DNA from: CP2-2F sp034432555
GTDB taxonomy: Bacteria; Chloroflexota; Anaerolineae; Aggregatilineales; UBA2796
Direction: 5' to 3'
DNA: 64,000 bases
Assembly (NCBI GenBank): GCA_034432555.1
Contig: DAOUBW010000011.1
Coordinates: 1-64,000, forward strand
Position 1 is the stretch's first letter. Every line of letters starts with the position of its first letter. The position numbers were made by a program, and so were the translations under genes. Below are positions 34,547 to 45,643 of this stretch, piece after piece. The notes below the pieces were generated by a model that had not been told where the DNA came from, did not search any database, and was given only the letters and a program-made list of their open reading frames with translations.

Positions 34547-36380
34547 AGCCCAAAACGCCCTTGTTGTCTGTGCTGCCAACGCCTGCGCTGTGTTGGTCAG
34601 CCGCAGGCAGGCTAACCGTGAAGGTTGTGCCTCTGCCAAGCTGGCTGCTAGCGCTGATTGTTCCGCCATGCGCCTCCACAAGTTGCTTGACGATTGCCAG
34701 CCCTAAGCCGCTGCCGCCGTTGTGGCTGGCACGCGCCTTATCCACACGATAGAAGCGCTTGAAGATGTGTGGCAAATCGTCTTCGGCAATCCCAATGCCG
34801 CTATCCTGCACTTCCAAAATGACCTGCTGATCATGGTAGGCAGTTCGCAGCACAATGGTGCCTTTGGCGGGCGTGTATTGAATGGCATTATCCAGCAGGT
34901 TGTGAACCACGCGCCCAAAGGCATCCTCATCCAGCAAAACAGAGGGGAGTTCAGGTGTGGGCAAAAATGAGAGGCTGAGCTGTTGCGGTGTGACCAACGG
35001 CTCGTAAATGGCAACGATTTTGCTCATCAGCGCATTCAAATCGCACACGTGACGGTTGAGAGCATTTGTGTGTTCAGAGCGCGCCATGTCCAGCAACTGA
35101 TCGACCAATTTCACAGCGCGCTTGCCGCTACTCTTTAAGACTGCGCCTTGTCGAAGAATATTTTTGCTCAGTTCTATACAGGCAGTTAGCGTAGCTTGCG
35201 CTTGGAGTGGCAGCCTGCCGCCGGCGTACTGTTGCAGCGCCAGCATCTGTTCGTTCAGTCTCTCTACATAATAATTGATGAGGTAGAGTGCATTTTGTTG
35301 CGTGGTGAACGGCGTGCGGAAATCGTGCGACATATCTTGCAGAAAGCGCTGAAGCAAGTGAACTTTCTCACGCTCTAAGGCAAGGTCTAGCGCCTGCTGC
35401 TGTGCTTGGCGCTGAAGGGTAACATCCTGAAAGAAGCCATACAAGCGCGTGATTTTACCATTCTCATAGCGCGCTCTGCCAACCACGCGTACCAACAACT
35501 CCTCGCCCTGCGCGTTAATGAAAGGCAGTTCAACATCCCATGCTGTGCCGTGCTGCTGTGCTTGCTCAATCACGCTTTGGATGACGGGACGTGCCGCAGG
35601 TGCGTAAAAATTAATGGCGTCGTCAATCTTTACGACTGTGCCAATTGGCACGCCATGAATGCGATAGACTTCTTCCGTCCAGTAGGGCTGCATGGTGAGA
35701 AGGTCAAGCTGCCAACTGCCAATGCGCGCTAATTGTTCGGTGCTTTGCAGCAGTTCTTGCGTGTGCCGTAGGGTAGCATTGGCATAGCACAGCGAAATGA
35801 GGCGTCCAACCATGCTGCCATATAAGGAGAAAAGCAGTCTTTCGTAAGGGCGCGGTGGTCGCTGGTTCACAAAGTTATCTGCCAGCAAGTAACCAAGCAC
35901 TTGCTGACCATCCCACAGGGCAGCCGAAATTTTCCAGCCGCTGCCCACAACCGTATCCCAATCATATAGCGGCGCATCCAGCCACATCTGGACGTGATCC
36001 GGCGCGTTATTGACCTCATCTAACCACGTCGTTTCGGCAAGCGGTGCTTCGTAGCGGTGTTCGTCGCGCACGTGACGCTGCATATCCGTGCCATAGGTGC
36101 CGATCAACAAACCGCGCTGATGGTCAATCAGAAAGAGCGCTAGACGGTCGAAGTGCAAGGTTGCCAAGCCTTGTGTTACGGTCTGATAACACAGCCTATC
36201 TAGGTCCATGATGTTGGTTAGTTCAAGGCTGAGTAGGTAAAGGGCGTAGAGGTCTTGCTGCTGAGCAAGTGCTTCGGCAGGCGCGGCATGTGTCTCGAAA
36301 AGTTGCACCAGGCGTTCAAACGCTCCCGCGTCACGGCTGCACGCACGCAGTTGGTCGAGAAGTTCAGGATCAATGAGCAT
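34545..36380 (-). CDS. GAF-PAS sensor histidine kinase
   Basis: The 611-residue soluble kinase has an N-terminal GAF-like domain (about 40-205) and a PAS/PAC domain (about 225-330, ARIGSWQLDLLTMQPYWTEE). A HisKA follows with the phospho-accepting His in MSHDFRTPF (about 355), then an HATPase with N box LLDNAIQYTP, G1 DSGIGIAEDDL, F box IFKRFYR and G2 GGSGLGLAIV. There is no transmembrane segment, so it senses an internal signal. No response regulator is next to it, making it an orphan. The start ATG is at 36380. Confidence 0.93.
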   Translation of the reverse strand: MLIDPELLDQLRACSRDAGAFERLVQLFETHAAPAEALAQQQDLYALYLLSLELTNIMDLDRLCYQTVTQGLATLHFDRLALFLIDHQRGLLIGTYGTDMQRHVRDEHRYEAPLAETTWLDEVNNAPDHVQMWLDAPLYDWDTVVGSGWKISAALWDGQQVLGYLLADNFVNQRPPRPYERLLFSLYGSMVGRLISLCYANATLRHTQELLQSTEQLARIGSWQLDLLTMQPYWTEEVYRIHGVPIGTVVKIDDAINFYAPAARPVIQSVIEQAQQHGTAWDVELPFINAQGEELLVRVVGRARYENGKITRLYGFFQDVTLQRQAQQQALDLALEREKVHLLQRFLQDMSHDFRTPFTTQQNALYLINYYVERLNEQMLALQQYAGGRLPLQAQATLTACIELSKNILRQGAVLKSSGKRAVKLVDQLLDMARSEHTNALNRHVCDLNALMSKIVAIYEPLVTPQQLSLSFLPTPELPSVLLDEDAFGRVVHNLLDNAIQYTPAKGTIVLRTAYHDQQVILEVQDSGIGIAEDDLPHIFKRFYRVDKARASHNGGSGLGLAIVKQLVEAHGGTISASSQLGRGTTFTVSLPAADQHSAGVGSTDNKGVLG

Positions 36381-36630
36381 CTTGGTGACCTGCTTTCAAA
36401 ACTCCGCTGCACATTTGCAACGCATTAAGTAAAGTCATTCTTTTTGATTTCGCTAAATCATGATAACTCTAGCACGCATTGGCAGCAATTCCTTCCGAAA
36501 TGCTTGACCACGCTTGCTAAAGGTTGCCACAGCGCGTATGCTTGTGGGCAAGGAACATCTCACGCGCAAATCGGCTAACTGTACGCACGCGCACGCTATG
36601 GTAAAATTCCTTTGAAAGGCTTACCTAAAA

Positions 36631-37827
36631 ATGGCTACTCAAACTTCTTTTTTGCCCAAAACAGCAGCACGCCTTGATCGGATGCCGCCTTACGGCTTTG
36701 AGCTGATTAATCGCCGCATTACGCAGCTTGCCGCCGGCGGTGTAGATATCATCCGCCTTGATATTGGCAGCCCAGACATGCCGCCGCCGCCACCCGTCAT
36801 CGAGATGTTGAAGCGCAGTGTCGATAACCCAAAGTTCCACAGCTATGGCAGTTATCGCGGTTTGCCTGCCTTTCGCAAGGCAGTGGCGGAGTACTATGGA
36901 CGGCGCTTTGGCGTGCAAGTTGACCCTGATAAGGAAGTGCTGCCACTGATCGGCTCGAAAGAAGGCATTGTGAACCTTGCTCTTGCTTTTATTGATCAAG
37001 GCGATGCCGTCATTGCGCCTGATTTGAACTATCCCGCCTATACGATGGGAACGCTGATGGCAGGCGGCGAAGTCATCTTCATGCAGCTTGATCCATCGCG
37101 CAGCTATTTACCGAACCTAGACGCCCTGCGCGCACATCCGAGCCTGAACCGCGCCAAACTGCTGTGGGTGAACTATCCAAATAATCCGACGGGTGCCACC
37201 TGCGATTTAGCGCTCTACGATGCGCTGATCGCTTTCTGTCGAGAGCATCGTCTGCTGCTGTGTTCGGATAATCCCTACGCCGAAGTGGTCTACGATGGCT
37301 ACCGCGCACCAAGTGCCTTGCAAGCGGCAGGCGCGCTCGATTGCACCGTTGAGTTTATGTCGCTCTCCAAGCTTTATAACATGGCGGGCTGGCGGCTAGG
37401 CGCGTGCATTGCGCGCCAACCTGTTATTGATGCGCTGCTGGTCATTAAAAGCAACATGGATAGCGGTCACTTCCGCCCAATGTATGAGGCAGGCGCGCTC
37501 GCCCTGAACGAGACGCCGCAAAGCTGGATAGACGAACGTAACGCCATTTATCAGGCGCGCCGCGATGCCCTGCTGGCAGCTTGCCCAAGCATTGGCTTAA
37601 CTGCCTTCAAAACGTCGGGATCGCTCTATATTTGGGCAAAAGTGGAGGATGGCAATGATGCCGCTTACGTCGAGTCGGCACTCGATCAGGCGCAGGTGAG
37701 CTTAACGCCCGGCGCGATGTACGGACCTGCGGGTAAGGGCTATGTGCGTCTGAGCATCGGTATTGAAGATGAACGCTTGCAAGAGGCGATTGCGCGCCTG
37801 CAAGCGTGGTATGCCAAACGGCATTAG
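36631..37827 (+). CDS. PLP-dependent aminotransferase (LL-diaminopimelate aminotransferase-like)
   Basis: The 398-residue fold-type I class I/II aminotransferase has NNPTGAT (about 187-193), DNPYAEVVYDG, the PLP Lys in SLSKLYNMAGWRLG (about 247) and a C-terminal YVRLSIG with the carboxylate Arg. The pattern (INRRITQLAAGGVDIIRLDIGSPD) resembles the DapL and YfdZ/AlaC groups. It may make LL-diaminopimelate for lysine and cell wall or act as an alanine-type transaminase. The sequence alone does not decide. TAAAAT at 36602-36607 may be its -10. hflX starts 11 bases after its stop. Confidence 0.88.
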   Translation: MATQTSFLPKTAARLDRMPPYGFELINRRITQLAAGGVDIIRLDIGSPDMPPPPPVIEMLKRSVDNPKFHSYGSYRGLPAFRKAVAEYYGRRFGVQVDPDKEVLPLIGSKEGIVNLALAFIDQGDAVIAPDLNYPAYTMGTLMAGGEVIFMQLDPSRSYLPNLDALRAHPSLNRAKLLWVNYPNNPTGATCDLALYDALIAFCREHRLLLCSDNPYAEVVYDGYRAPSALQAAGALDCTVEFMSLSKLYNMAGWRLGACIARQPVIDALLVIKSNMDSGHFRPMYEAGALALNETPQSWIDERNAIYQARRDALLAACPSIGLTAFKTSGSLYIWAKVEDGNDAAYVESALDQAQVSLTPGAMYGPAGKGYVRLSIGIEDERLQEAIARLQAWYAKRH

Positions 37828-37838
37828 GAGTGTATTGT

Positions 37839-39188
37839 TTGAAACGCCAAGAAATTCCCTATCACGATTTATTTGATCCCGATCACGATGAACGCCTGAC
37901 CGCACTGCCTACAGAGCGCGGCTTCCTAGTAGCTGCCGATGTACGTTCGGCGCGTCCGCTGCTGCGCGCACAAGATTCGCTGGACGAGCTGGAATTGCTG
38001 GCGCGAACAGCCGGCATTCAAGTGGTTGGGCGGGCGGTGCAGAACATGCAGCGCGTAGACCCCGCCACCTACATCGGCAGCGGCAAAGTGCGCGAAGTGC
38101 AAGAACAAGTGGCGCAGCTTGCTGCAGACGTGGTCATCTTTGATGACGAATTAGCGCCCAACCATCAGCGCGAATTGGAGAAAATCTTCGGTGAGTCGGT
38201 CAAGGTCATTGACCGTTCAGCGCTCATCCTCGATATTTTCGCGCAGCACGCCCGCACCCGTGAGGGTGCGCTGCAAGTGGAACTTGCCCAATACGAATAC
38301 CGCTTGCCGCGCCTAACACGCCAATGGACTCACCTTGCGCGGCAAGCAGGTGGTGGCAGCGGGCGCAGTGGCAACGGCGGCGTTGGCTTGCGCGGACCGG
38401 GCGAGACTCAGCTTGAAGCGGATCGCCGTGAGATTGATCGGCGGATTGCCAAGCTGAAACAAGAGATCGAGGCAGTACGCGCACACCGCAGCCGCCATCG
38501 CGCCCAACGTTCGCGGCAGGGCGTACCGACTGTGGCACTGGTTGGTTACACCAACGCAGGCAAATCCACCCTGATCAATGCACTGACTGGCGCGAAGGTC
38601 TACGCTGCCGATCAGTTGTTCGCCACGCTTGATCCAACCACGCGCCGCCTGACGCTGCACGGCGGTAAAAACGTGCTGATCTCGGATACAGTCGGCTTTA
38701 TTCAGAAGCTACCCACCACGTTGATCGCTGCTTTCCGCGCCACGCTGGAAGAAGTCAGTGAGGCAGATATGATCATCCACGTTGTGGATGCCGCACATCC
38801 GCAGGCTGCCGCACAGATTGAAACCGTGGAAGATACGCTCGCCGAGATCGACGTGCCAAGAATGCCGCGCATCCTTGCCTTAAACAAGCTGGATAAATTG
38901 CCCGAAGGTGCGCCGCCGCTGCGAGGCGATAGCCGTTACGCGGCTATTGTCCCGATCTCGGCGCAGACAGGCGAAGGCGTGCCGCTGCTCATCCGCGAGA
39001 TTGAGCGCGTGCTGCGCGAGTCCATGCTAGAGATTAAGCTGTTCATCCCATACCAACGCGGCGATCTGTTGGCGCTTATCCGTGAACAGGGTATGCTAGA
39101 TCACGAGCAGCCGACCTTAGAAGGCACACACATTCGCGCTCATGTGCCGCCGCGTCTTGCCGCTTTGCTGGCAGAGGATAAAGTTTAG
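37839..39188 (+). CDS. hflX: GTPase HflX
   Basis: The 449-residue protein has the N-terminal HflX domain (VGRAVQNMQRVDPATYIGSGK, VIFDDELAPNHQRELE), a helical linker with GGSGRSGNGGVGLRGPGETQLE, and a G domain (P-loop GYTNAGKSTLINAL, DTVGFIQKLP, NKLDK). HflX splits stalled or heat-damaged ribosomes. I use the TTG at 37839, preceded by AGGAG (37827-37831); the longer frame to 37806 runs inside the aminotransferase gene. The small membrane protein gene follows 3 bases later. Confidence 0.94.
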   Translation: MKRQEIPYHDLFDPDHDERLTALPTERGFLVAADVRSARPLLRAQDSLDELELLARTAGIQVVGRAVQNMQRVDPATYIGSGKVREVQEQVAQLAADVVIFDDELAPNHQRELEKIFGESVKVIDRSALILDIFAQHARTREGALQVELAQYEYRLPRLTRQWTHLARQAGGGSGRSGNGGVGLRGPGETQLEADRREIDRRIAKLKQEIEAVRAHRSRHRAQRSRQGVPTVALVGYTNAGKSTLINALTGAKVYAADQLFATLDPTTRRLTLHGGKNVLISDTVGFIQKLPTTLIAAFRATLEEVSEADMIIHVVDAAHPQAAAQIETVEDTLAEIDVPRMPRILALNKLDKLPEGAPPLRGDSRYAAIVPISAQTGEGVPLLIREIERVLRESMLEIKLFIPYQRGDLLALIREQGMLDHEQPTLEGTHIRAHVPPRLAALLAEDKV

Positions 39189-39191
39189 CCT

Positions 39192-39464
39192 ATGCGACGC
39201 CTACTCAACAGCCTAGATCGCGCTCGGTGGTTAGCCGTTGTGCTGAATTGGTTCCGTGTGAACATTCCGCCACGGCGCGGCATCCTGATCTTGATCGCGG
39301 TTGGGCTGTTGGTGGCAAGCCTGATCGTGCATATTGCCTATCTTGCTAGCAACCTAAATGTTTGGTTAGGGCTGTGTGGCTTTCTGCTGCTGCATGTTGG
39401 GCTGATCACAGGCTTTTTGGGCGTGCTGCTCTCGGAAGCGCTTGGAAAAGGCTATCGGGAATAA
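39192..39464 (+). CDS. Small membrane protein, two hydrophobic helices
   Basis: The 90-residue protein has a basic N-terminus and two strong hydrophobic segments (about 31-52 and 58-80), so it lies in the cytoplasmic membrane. It starts 3 bases after hflX and is probably translated from the same transcript. There is no recognised family. Codon usage and composition look like those of a real gene. Confidence 0.75.
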   Translation: MRRLLNSLDRARWLAVVLNWFRVNIPPRRGILILIAVGLLVASLIVHIAYLASNLNVWLGLCGFLLLHVGLITGFLGVLLSEALGKGYRE

Positions 39465-39519
39465 GGCAATCTGCCTTGTTGACGCGCCTAAAACTTGCTG
39501 CTACAATGACTGACCAGAA

Positions 39520-39770
39520 ACAACGCTGACGCAGCGAAAAGCAGATGCACGTCGTTCCAGAGAGGCAATTCACTGGCTGCAAGATTGCCCGACGCCCTGC
39601 CCAATGTCCCTGCCGAGTTGATGCGCTGAATGCCCTCAGGTTATTAAGCGCATTCGGGTCTGCCCGTTATCGCAGCATAAAGCGCCGCGGAGCTTGCTCA
39701 GCGGAAGCAAGGTGGTACCGCGAAAGCCGAAGTGCCTTTCGTCCTTGTGTATGGCGAAGGGCATTTTTTG
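39520..39770 (+). promoter_or_regulatory. T-box riboswitch, probable valine specificity (GUC)
   Basis: The T-box sequence AAGGTGGTACCGCG is at 39709-39722, its TGGT able to pair with an ACCA tRNA end. It is followed by a strong terminator: TGCCTTTCG (39733-39741) pairs with CGAAGGGCA (39755-39763), then T6. Stem I is recognisable by GACGCAGCG...AAGCAGATG at its base, CAGAGAGG and CTGGCTGCAAG distally. On the 3' side of the specifier loop, AATGTCC places GTC (39606-39608) as specifier, a Val codon. Uncharged tRNA-Val should favour readthrough. The first gene downstream is a methyltransferase, and valS follows it. Confidence 0.88.
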
Positions 39771-39820
39771 TGCCATGCCGCTGCAAAAAGCCGTCATGGT
39801 AAAGTTGGAATGAGGAGCCT

Positions 39821-40624
39821 ATGTTTCACCTGAACAGCCTGTTATCGGAAGCACCGCCTGCGATTGCCGCCGACTTGAACGCCTACTACGATGCTTTTGC
39901 CGAACATCATCACCTGTTGTTCCGCGACTGGCGCGCCACCGTGCAGCGTGAAAGCGCTGCCTTGCGCCGCCTGCTGCGGAATCGCGGTGTGAAAAACGTT
40001 CTAGATGCCTCTGGTAAGGCTGGTCTGCACGCAACTGCACTCGCGCTGCAACATCTGGAAGTGACGGCGATCTGCCCCACCCAACCGATGCTGCTGTGCG
40101 CCCGTGAAAATGCCGCCGCTTTCAATGTGCAAGATGACATCACCTTTGTGCGCGCCGATTTGCCGACCCTAACGGACGCCATCACAGGCACCTTTGACGC
40201 CGCCCTGCTCAAAGGCGACACCCTCACCAATTTCATCACCGATGAAGCGCTCTATATAGTGCTTGGCAACTTGCACAGCCTGCTGCGTCCTGAAGGCACA
40301 TTGGTGATGAGCATCCCTGACTTTGATCTGTTGTTGGAAGACCGTCCGCGCTTTGTGCCGCGCCATATGCACGATGATCAGCCTGAAGGACGCGCCATCC
40401 TCTTTGATGTTTACGACTGGCAGAACACCGATCCACTCACAGTGCTGCACAACACCTTTGTGGTCAGTGGCAAGGGCGATTCGTACACCGCGAAACGTTT
40501 CGGTGTTCTGCAACGTGCCTTGCGCCGCGCTGAGCTAGAAGCACTGCTTAGTGCGGTAGGCTTCACCGAGATCTGCGCCGAATGTGGTGGTTGGCAACTG
40601 CACATTACGGCACGGCGTGCCTAA
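39821..40624 (+). CDS. SAM-dependent methyltransferase-like protein under the T-box
   Basis: The 267-residue class I methyltransferase-like fold is similar in order to glycine N-methyltransferase types: LRRLLRNRGVKNVLDASGKAG, TFDAALLKGDTLTNF, LLRPEGTLVMSIPDFD. The SAM-binding motif I is degenerate (DASGKAG instead of D-x-G-x-G-x-G), so activity needs caution. GAGGAG is 6 bases before the ATG. It lies 51 bases after the T-box terminator and 144 bases before valS, so it would be the first gene to respond to valine starvation. Confidence 0.82.
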   Translation: MFHLNSLLSEAPPAIAADLNAYYDAFAEHHHLLFRDWRATVQRESAALRRLLRNRGVKNVLDASGKAGLHATALALQHLEVTAICPTQPMLLCARENAAAFNVQDDITFVRADLPTLTDAITGTFDAALLKGDTLTNFITDEALYIVLGNLHSLLRPEGTLVMSIPDFDLLLEDRPRFVPRHMHDDQPEGRAILFDVYDWQNTDPLTVLHNTFVVSGKGDSYTAKRFGVLQRALRRAELEALLSAVGFTEICAECGGWQLHITARRA

Positions 40625-40663
40625 AGGCAGGGTTGGCATAGCGCATGAAGGGAGGTGATGCCT

Positions 40664-40762
40664 GTGACAGGCGATGATGTAGGTGTTGTGCGTATGCAAA
40701 ATCGGTTGCCGCTGCGGGCATTGCCCGCCCTTTATATACCTTCTCTAACCTGTAAGGAATGA
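40664..40762 (+). CDS. Possible 32-residue leader peptide ORF with clustered Val codons
   Basis: GGAGGTGAT (40651-40659) is a near-perfect ribosome site, 8 bases before a GTG that opens a 32-codon frame ending at a TGA 6 bases before valS. Val codons fall at positions 6 (GTA), 8 (GTT) and 9 (GTG). A GCGGGC-ATT-GCCCGC hairpin (40714-40728) with a CCTTTAT tail lies later in the frame. An attenuator leader for valS is a reasonable guess, but the U tract is weak and no competing antiterminator is proven. GCCTG/CAGGC also pair around the GTG. Confidence 0.4.
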   Translation: MTGDDVGVVRMQNRLPLRALPALYIPSLTCKE

Positions 40763-40768
40763 GCTGCT

Positions 40769-43393
<2,625 letters not shown>

Positions 43394-43400
43394 TTTCATC

Positions 43401-43436
43401 TGTGCGCGGATGTCAGAGAGCATCCGCGCACATTTT
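43401..43436 (+). terminator. valS intrinsic terminator
   Basis: A perfect 12-bp stem, TGTGCGCGGATG (43401-43412) with CATCCGCGCACA (43421-43432), encloses an 8-base loop and is followed by TTTT. It lies 8 bases after the valS stop. Confidence 0.92.
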
Positions 43437-43462
43437 GTCCATGCCGCAGAGCCTGCTATAAT
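43435..43462 (+). promoter_or_regulatory. Promoter of the methyltransferase-sortase unit
   Basis: TTGTCC (43435-43440) and consensus TATAAT (43457-43462) are 16 bases apart, directly behind the valS terminator. The -10 overlaps the ATG at 43461, so if used, translation of the next gene must start later. Confidence 0.65.
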
Positions 43463-44333
43463 GCTCAGCCGACTTCACACCTTAGAAAGTTCGGATGTTC
43501 CGTTGGAAAAGCAAACACACCAAACGTCTCCACAAGCGCCCGAAAAGCCCGTTTCATCGGCGCTCTACACTGAAGAATACTTCCTGACTGCCTGTGAAGG
43601 CTATGATGAGTTTGTGCGGAGCGAAGGCGAACACCTCTCGCGCCGCCTGAGCGCTGCTTTTGCGCTGGCTGCCGTAGAGGATGGTATGACAGTGCTAGAC
43701 GTTGGCTGCGGACGCGGCGAAATTCTGCGGCATTGCGCTAAACTGGGCGCGCACGCCTACGGCATTGATTATGCCATCGTCGCCGTGCAGCTTTCCAAAG
43801 ATATTGTGCAGAACACCACCGGCGCACCCGGTAAAACAGGCGTTGCACAGGCGGATGCTAAGCGGCTGCCTTTTCCAACAGGTTATTTTGACCGTGTGCT
43901 GCTCTTTGACGTGGTAGAACACCTGCACCCATGGGAACTGCACGAGGCACTGCGCGAGATTTACCGCGTGCTGAAGCCCGACGGACGCCTGATCGTCCAT
44001 ACTGCACCGAACGTCTGGTACGACCGCTACGCCTACCCAATGGTGCGTGCCTTCCGCCGCCTGATCGGGCAAGGCGCACGCTATCCCGCCAATCCACGTG
44101 CGTTTTTGGTGGGCGCTAACCAAGAAGTGCATGTCAACGAGCAATCGATGCTCAGTATGCGGCGTGCGCTTGCCAAAGCAGGCTTCCGCAGCCGCGTTTG
44201 GTTGGATTCGCCGCCGCAAGGTAGGCAAAATCCGATCCTGATTGACCTGCTGCGCGGCGCCGTTTTTCGGCTGCCGCCTTTCCGCTGGTTCTTTGAACGT
44301 GAGGTGTTTGCCGTCGCAGCGAAACGCCTGTAG
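43461..44333 (+). CDS. Class I SAM-dependent methyltransferase
   Basis: The protein has about 290 residues. SAM motif I is VLDVGCGRGEIL, then ADAKRLPFPTGYFD, LLFDVVEHLHPWEL and LKPDGRLIVHTAPN, a typical small-molecule or lipid methyltransferase. The start is uncertain. ATG 43461 is used here, but a TATAAT overlaps it, and a TTG at 43503 (LEKQTHQ) may be the true start. The frame's earlier Met at 43410 lies inside the valS terminator and is unlikely. The sortase gene follows 19 bases later. Confidence 0.88.
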   Translation: MLSRLHTLESSDVPLEKQTHQTSPQAPEKPVSSALYTEEYFLTACEGYDEFVRSEGEHLSRRLSAAFALAAVEDGMTVLDVGCGRGEILRHCAKLGAHAYGIDYAIVAVQLSKDIVQNTTGAPGKTGVAQADAKRLPFPTGYFDRVLLFDVVEHLHPWELHEALREIYRVLKPDGRLIVHTAPNVWYDRYAYPMVRAFRRLIGQGARYPANPRAFLVGANQEVHVNEQSMLSMRRALAKAGFRSRVWLDSPPQGRQNPILIDLLRGAVFRLPPFRWFFEREVFAVAAKRL

Positions 44334-44352
44334 CCGTTGAGGTTGACCTACC

Positions 44353-45465
44353 ATGCGTGATAAACGCCCAGTAGACGAACTCTCCATTGAAGAACTAGAG
44401 CGCATCCTCGCCATTCGCAAGCGCGAGGCGCGCCTTGCCCGCCTTCAGACCTACGAAGGCAAAGGGCGGCGCATCGCTGGCGCACGCCCTATTGAGGTGG
44501 ATAGCGCAGAGCGCCTTGCACCACACCTTGCGCCCATTCCCACTGAGGCGACCGACCCTGCTGAGGGCGCGCCTGAACCTGACGCACCGCCACCGATGGC
44601 TGTGCCAATGGCACGCCGCGCTGATTATTTTGCCGATGTGACCTTTGAAGATGAGCTAGAAGCGCGTGCCAGCCGCCGCGCTCAGCCACCACCTGACCCT
44701 GTTCGAGCGCGCAAACAGCGCAAGCATCTTTGGAACGCTGCCTTGACCGCCGTTGAGGTCGTGGCTGTGGTCGGCTTGATTTTGTTGGTGATCGGCTTGC
44801 TGCAATCTTTTGAGGAAGTCTCGCAGCAGACGGCAGCCCTACAGGCTGAGGCAGAGGCAACGCGCCGCGCTCAGTTTGTGCTGCCCACACCGACGCCGAT
44901 CATCAACATTGCGGCGGTGGTGCTGCCTGGTGGTCACACCTTCCGCGACGATGAAGCAGTCTTCAACCTTGAAGAAGTGCCTGCCCAATACCGCGATCAG
45001 TTTGTCAGCTTGGTGGCTGCCTTGCCCGTGCAGCGCCCAACGCCCAGCCGCGAAGGACCTGTCCGCATTCGCATTCCGCGCATCGGCGTGGATAGCCAGA
45101 TTGTGACAGGCGACGACTGGGAAGCGCTCAAACTCGGCGTGGGGCATCACATCGGCAGCGCTAATCCCGGCGAGCGCGGTAACCTGGTGCTTTCAGCGCA
45201 CAACGACGTTTACGGCGAGATTTTCCGCTACCTAGACCGTCTGCAACCCGGTGATGAGATCATCGTCAACACTTGGACGAAGGAATATATTTACGTGGTG
45301 CAGCCAAACACGGATCGCGGTGTGATCAAAGGGCATCAGATCGTCGCGCCAACCGATGTTTGGGTGCTGGCTGGCGGCGGTGATACACAGCGGCTGACCC
45401 TCATCTCATGCTATCCTTACCGCGTCAACACGCGCCGTATTGTGGTTTTTGCCGTCCTAAAATAA
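44353..45465 (+). CDS. Sortase-family transpeptidase with long cytosolic N-terminus
   Basis: The 370-residue protein has ~125 residues of charged, Pro-rich cytosolic sequence, one membrane helix (about 129-150) and an external sortase domain (about 215-370). The catalytic His is in LSAHNDVYG, the Cys in LTLISCYPY and the Arg in NTRRIVV, all present. Sortases cleave an LPxTG-like signal and join proteins to the wall or to each other. No obvious LPxTG protein was seen in the window. The sequence is closest in outline to class D/E/F types found in non-Firmicutes. Confidence 0.92.
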   Translation: MRDKRPVDELSIEELERILAIRKREARLARLQTYEGKGRRIAGARPIEVDSAERLAPHLAPIPTEATDPAEGAPEPDAPPPMAVPMARRADYFADVTFEDELEARASRRAQPPPDPVRARKQRKHLWNAALTAVEVVAVVGLILLVIGLLQSFEEVSQQTAALQAEAEATRRAQFVLPTPTPIINIAAVVLPGGHTFRDDEAVFNLEEVPAQYRDQFVSLVAALPVQRPTPSREGPVRIRIPRIGVDSQIVTGDDWEALKLGVGHHIGSANPGERGNLVLSAHNDVYGEIFRYLDRLQPGDEIIVNTWTKEYIYVVQPNTDRGVIKGHQIVAPTDVWVLAGGGDTQRLTLISCYPYRVNTRRIVVFAVLK

Positions 45466-45490
45466 GAAACTGTTCAAAAGATTGTAGAAA

Positions 45491-45522
45491 GAAGGGAAAA
45501 ACCGTTGTGAGGCTTTCCCTTC
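45491..45522 (+). terminator. Possible terminator after the sortase gene
   Basis: GAAGGGAAA (45491-45499) is complementary to TTTCCCTTC (45514-45522) with a 14-base loop. The 3' side is followed by only a short T-poor sequence, so termination efficiency is doubtful. Confidence 0.45.
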
Positions 45523-45643
45523 TCAATATCCCTTTTGCGCCTACCTGACGCGCACACACCGCTTGGGAGACAGTTTGCCTACCGTTAGACTCAAGCTTGC
45601 CGTCTATGGTATGATGAGCGCGGGGAGAATCACTACTTGGGCT

